Shown: in pieces, positions 6,080 to 7,666 of the stretch
How the letters are laid out: each line of letters begins with the position of its first letter
How positions within the stretch are numbered: position 1 is the stretch's first letter
Source of the DNA: UBA4416 sp046594225
GTDB lineage: Bacteria; Bacteroidota; Bacteroidia; B-17B0; Aurantibacillaceae
Length of the DNA: 7,666 bases
Assembly (NCBI GenBank): GCA_046594225.1
Contig: JBKJPW010000159.1
Span: 1 to 7,666, forward strand
Direction: 5' to 3'
Notes under the pieces: generated by a model
What the model was told of the DNA's origin: nothing
The model's input: the letters and a program-made list of their open reading frames with translations, nothing else
Databases searched by the model: none
Made by a program: the position numbers and the translations under genes

Positions 6080-6990
6080 TGTATTAAGAATTTGTGACCA
6101 ATCATTAAAGTTAATTGCACTAATGGTAAATAAACAAATGAACCAAACATTAGTTTTCGAGCATCTTCAATAGTACCCGACTTATATAAATTATATGCCT
6201 GAATAATAAATACTAATCCCATGCAACTAACAACAGTAGCCGACATCCATCCTGTAAAGTTGAAAATAAAAGGAGTTAAAGCAATCGGAAATAAAGATAA
6301 AGTATACACTAAAATTTGTGAACGAGAGCTCTTATCTCTTCCACCTTTTGATGGTAACATAAAAAAACCTGCGCGTTGATAATCATCGTGGCTTACCCAG
6401 GCAATAGCCCAAAAATGAGGGAATTGCCAAAAAAACTGAATGCAAAATAATAACATCGCAAAAAAGGTGACGTGCCCAAAACCATCTGTAGCTGCAATGG
6501 CGCCAATTAAAGTGGGTAAAGCGCCTGGAATAGCGCCCACAAATACCGAAAAAGGAGTTACACGTTTTAATGGTGTGTAAACCAAAGCGTATAAAATAAT
6601 AGAAACAAACCCAATAATACCACATAATGGATTTGTAAAAACCCACAACATTATCGTACCTATTAAACCAATAATAGTGCAAAAAACAAATGCTTGATTT
6701 ACCGTTAAATTGCCAGTAGGAATAGGTCTAAGTTTGGTTCTATTCATTAATTTATCTAAATCTTTTTCTATAATTTGATTAAAACCATTGGCAGCAGCAG
6801 TAACTAAAAAACCACCTAAGCAAATGGCTAACACTTGTTTCCAATTAAAAGATTCGGCTACTGTAAAAAAAGTAATAACGGCTGAAAATACTACTAATGC
6901 AGATAAGGTAAATTTAGTGAGTTTAAATAAAGACTTTGCTTTACTATAAATTATAGTTTCTTGAGAAGAGATATGAACATCTGTTTGCAA
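6076..6990 (-). CDS. cyoE: Protoheme IX farnesyltransferase (heme O synthase)
   Basis: An inner-membrane UbiA-family prenyltransferase (also called ctaB) that adds a farnesyl group to heme b, giving heme O, the precursor of heme A for cytochrome oxidase. At 304 residues it has family length and about eight to nine membrane segments. The first Asp-rich site is Asn71 to Pro89, with the Asp77, Asp79, MNRT (82-85) and RP (88-89) pattern that binds prenyl diphosphate and magnesium. The conserved YTPLKR (138-143), GALPTLIG (156-163), WQFPHFWAIAW (188-198) and DDYQRAGFFMLP (202-213) follow. There is no in-frame ATG before LMNRT, inside the first active site. The best start is TTG at 6990-6988, because the preceding in-frame stop is TAA 7005-7003 and the family has about 20 residues before LTKFTLS. 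A -7 box lies 8-15 bases before the TTG, so the leader is very short. It heads the four-gene operon. Confidence 0.92.
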   Translation of the reverse strand: MQTDVHISSQETIIYSKAKSLFKLTKFTLSALVVFSAVITFFTVAESFNWKQVLAICLGGFLVTAAANGFNQIIEKDLDKLMNRTKLRPIPTGNLTVNQAFVFCTIIGLIGTIMLWVFTNPLCGIIGFVSIILYALVYTPLKRVTPFSVFVGAIPGALPTLIGAIAATDGFGHVTFFAMLLFCIQFFWQFPHFWAIAWVSHDDYQRAGFFMLPSKGGRDKSSRSQILVYTLSLFPIALTPFIFNFTGWMSATVVSCMGLVFIIQAYNLYKSGTIEDARKLMFGSFVYLPLVQLTLMIGHKFLIQ

Positions 6991-6997
6991 AGCAGGG

Positions 6998-7029
6998 CAA
7001 ATTTAGGAAATAAATTGCCATTTGTTAAA
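6998..7029 (-). promoter_or_regulatory. Candidate promoter of the cyoE-cox operon
   Basis: On the minus strand TAAATTTG (7005-6998) matches the -7 consensus TAnnTTTG exactly. TTTA (7029-7026) lies 20 bases upstream as an imperfect -33 element. The transcript would start around 6990-6993, at or next to the TTG start codon, making it leaderless or nearly so. The -33 end falls inside the spacer of the divergent peroxidase promoter candidate. Confidence 0.5.
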
Positions 7030-7048
7030 CTCTATTGCTTTATATTTG
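7021..7048 (+). promoter_or_regulatory. Candidate promoter of the peroxidase gene
   Basis: TATATTTG (7041-7048) matches TAnnTTTG exactly, and TTTG (7021-7024) lies 16 bases upstream, slightly closer than the usual 17-23. Transcription would start around 7053-7056, leaving a leader of about 70 AT-rich bases before the ATG at 7124. The site overlaps the upstream half of the divergent cyoE promoter candidate. Confidence 0.5.
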
Positions 7049-7123
7049 TTATAGATATATTTAGAAAGTTCTTTTTTTGAGAATTATGACAAATATCATT
7101 AACATTAAAATCAATTCAATAAC

Positions 7124-7657
7124 ATGAAAAAATTATTTACAATAGCGTTAGCAGCAATGGCCATGGCATTTACAACAAGCGGCACTAAAAACTTACATGA
7201 GTTTAAAGCCAAAACCCTAGAAGGGACAGATTTTAATTTTGCTGATTTAAAAGGCAAAAAAATAATGATTGTGAATACAGCATCAGAATGTGGATACACG
7301 CCGCAGTATAAAGACTTAGAAGCATTGTACGAAAAATACAAATCAAAAAACTTTGTGATTGTTGGGTTCCCATGTAATGATTTTGGTGGACAAGAACCAG
7401 GAACAAGTGCTGATATCAAATCATTTTGTACTAAAAACTTTGGTGTTACTTTTCCGTTGATGGAAAAAGTTAGCATTGCTAAAAGTCCTATTTACCAATG
7501 GTTAACACACAAAACTGAAAATGGTGTTTTGGATGCGACTGTAAAATGGAACTTCAATAAATTTTTAGTTGACGAAAAAGGAAACCTAGTAAAATATTTA
7601 GCATCAGGTGTAAAGCCAATGGATGCTGAAATTACAAATTGGATAGAAGGAAAGTAA
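7124..7657 (+). CDS. Exported Cys-type glutathione/thioredoxin peroxidase
   Basis: A 177-residue glutathione peroxidase-family enzyme that reduces hydrogen peroxide or lipid hydroperoxides. Residues 1 to about 16-20 (MKKLF, Ala/Met-rich core, AMA or TTSG before the cut) form a signal peptide, so it should act in the periplasm. The peroxidatic Cys56 sits in NTASECGYTPQYKDLE, with Gln90 in GGQEPG and Trp142-Asn143 in KWNFNKFLVD completing the catalytic tetrad. Cys84 is in GFPCNDF. Cys102 lies 46 residues after Cys56, the same distance as the resolving Cys82 after Cys36 in yeast Gpx3, which suggests a thioredoxin-type two-Cys cycle rather than glutathione use. The catalytic residue is Cys, not selenocysteine. 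The gene is divergent from cyoE across 133 bases. The start is fixed by the signal peptide. No downstream gene is visible in the nine remaining bases. Confidence 0.92.
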   Translation: MKKLFTIALAAMAMAFTTSGTKNLHEFKAKTLEGTDFNFADLKGKKIMIVNTASECGYTPQYKDLEALYEKYKSKNFVIVGFPCNDFGGQEPGTSADIKSFCTKNFGVTFPLMEKVSIAKSPIYQWLTHKTENGVLDATVKWNFNKFLVDEKGNLVKYLASGVKPMDAEITNWIEGK

Positions 7658-7666
7658 ACACTTATC

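Noticed and set aside
6383..6682. A 99-codon minus-strand frame
   Set aside because: It lies inside cyoE in another frame and reads as a Trp/Tyr/Phe/Cys-rich shadow with no family resemblance.
6940..6990. A frameshift at the cyoE N-terminus using the nearby out-of-frame ATG (6979-6977)
   Set aside because: That frame meets a stop after nine codons, and the TTG frame gives an N-terminus of normal family length.
7111..7476. A 121-codon minus-strand frame
   Set aside because: It is antisense to the peroxidase gene, whose catalytic motifs are intact, and it carries no recognisable motif.
1..7666. CRISPR array, tRNA or rRNA genes, insertion sequences, defence genes
   Set aside because: I saw no regularly spaced repeats, no cloverleaf or rRNA-like segment, and no transposase, integrase or nuclease motif on either strand.

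Overview
The window looks like a chromosomal segment of a member of the Bacteroidota, near the Flavobacteriales or a related lineage. The DNA is AT-rich. One protein ends in a type IX secretion (T9SS) type A sorting domain. The best promoter candidates carry the Bacteroidota -7 motif TAnnTTTG rather than a sigma-70 -10 box. The amidophosphoribosyltransferase is the long form of this phylum, and two subunit III genes lie side by side in the oxidase operon. Placement below phylum is inference.

Layout: (1) 1-665, minus strand: the first 221 codons of a secreted lamin-tail-domain protein whose rest lies beyond the left edge. (2) 666-1059: non-coding, with a long imperfect palindrome (about 815-944) resembling a dispersed repeat, then a small dyad and a -7 box just before the next gene. 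(3) 1060-2961, plus strand: a long PurF-like amidophosphoribosyltransferase. It converges on a minus-strand T9SS cargo gene (3028-4038), and the two share a bidirectional hairpin terminator (2978-3011). (4) 4161-6990, minus strand: a compact four-gene terminal oxidase operon read as cyoE (heme O synthase), short subunit III paralogue, longer subunit III paralogue, subunit IV, closed by a hairpin terminator (4115-4143). (5) 7124-7657, plus strand: a Cys-type glutathione/thioredoxin peroxidase with a signal peptide, divergent from cyoE across a 133-base spacer that holds overlapping promoter candidates.

Functionally, the core is respiratory. CyoE farnesylates heme b to heme O, a precursor of heme A, for an aa3/cbaa3-type heme-copper oxidase, and the operon supplies the small membrane subunits of that enzyme. 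Catalytic subunits I and II are not in the window. The exported peroxidase could protect the envelope from peroxides, but a functional link to the operon is only positional. The PurF-like enzyme begins purine synthesis. The two secreted proteins are surface or extracellular products of unknown role.

I found no CRISPR array, tRNA, rRNA, transposase or clearly novel system. Most of the window is conserved housekeeping DNA. The points most worth checking are the palindromic element, the non-ATG and nearly leaderless start of cyoE, and the unassigned secreted proteins.
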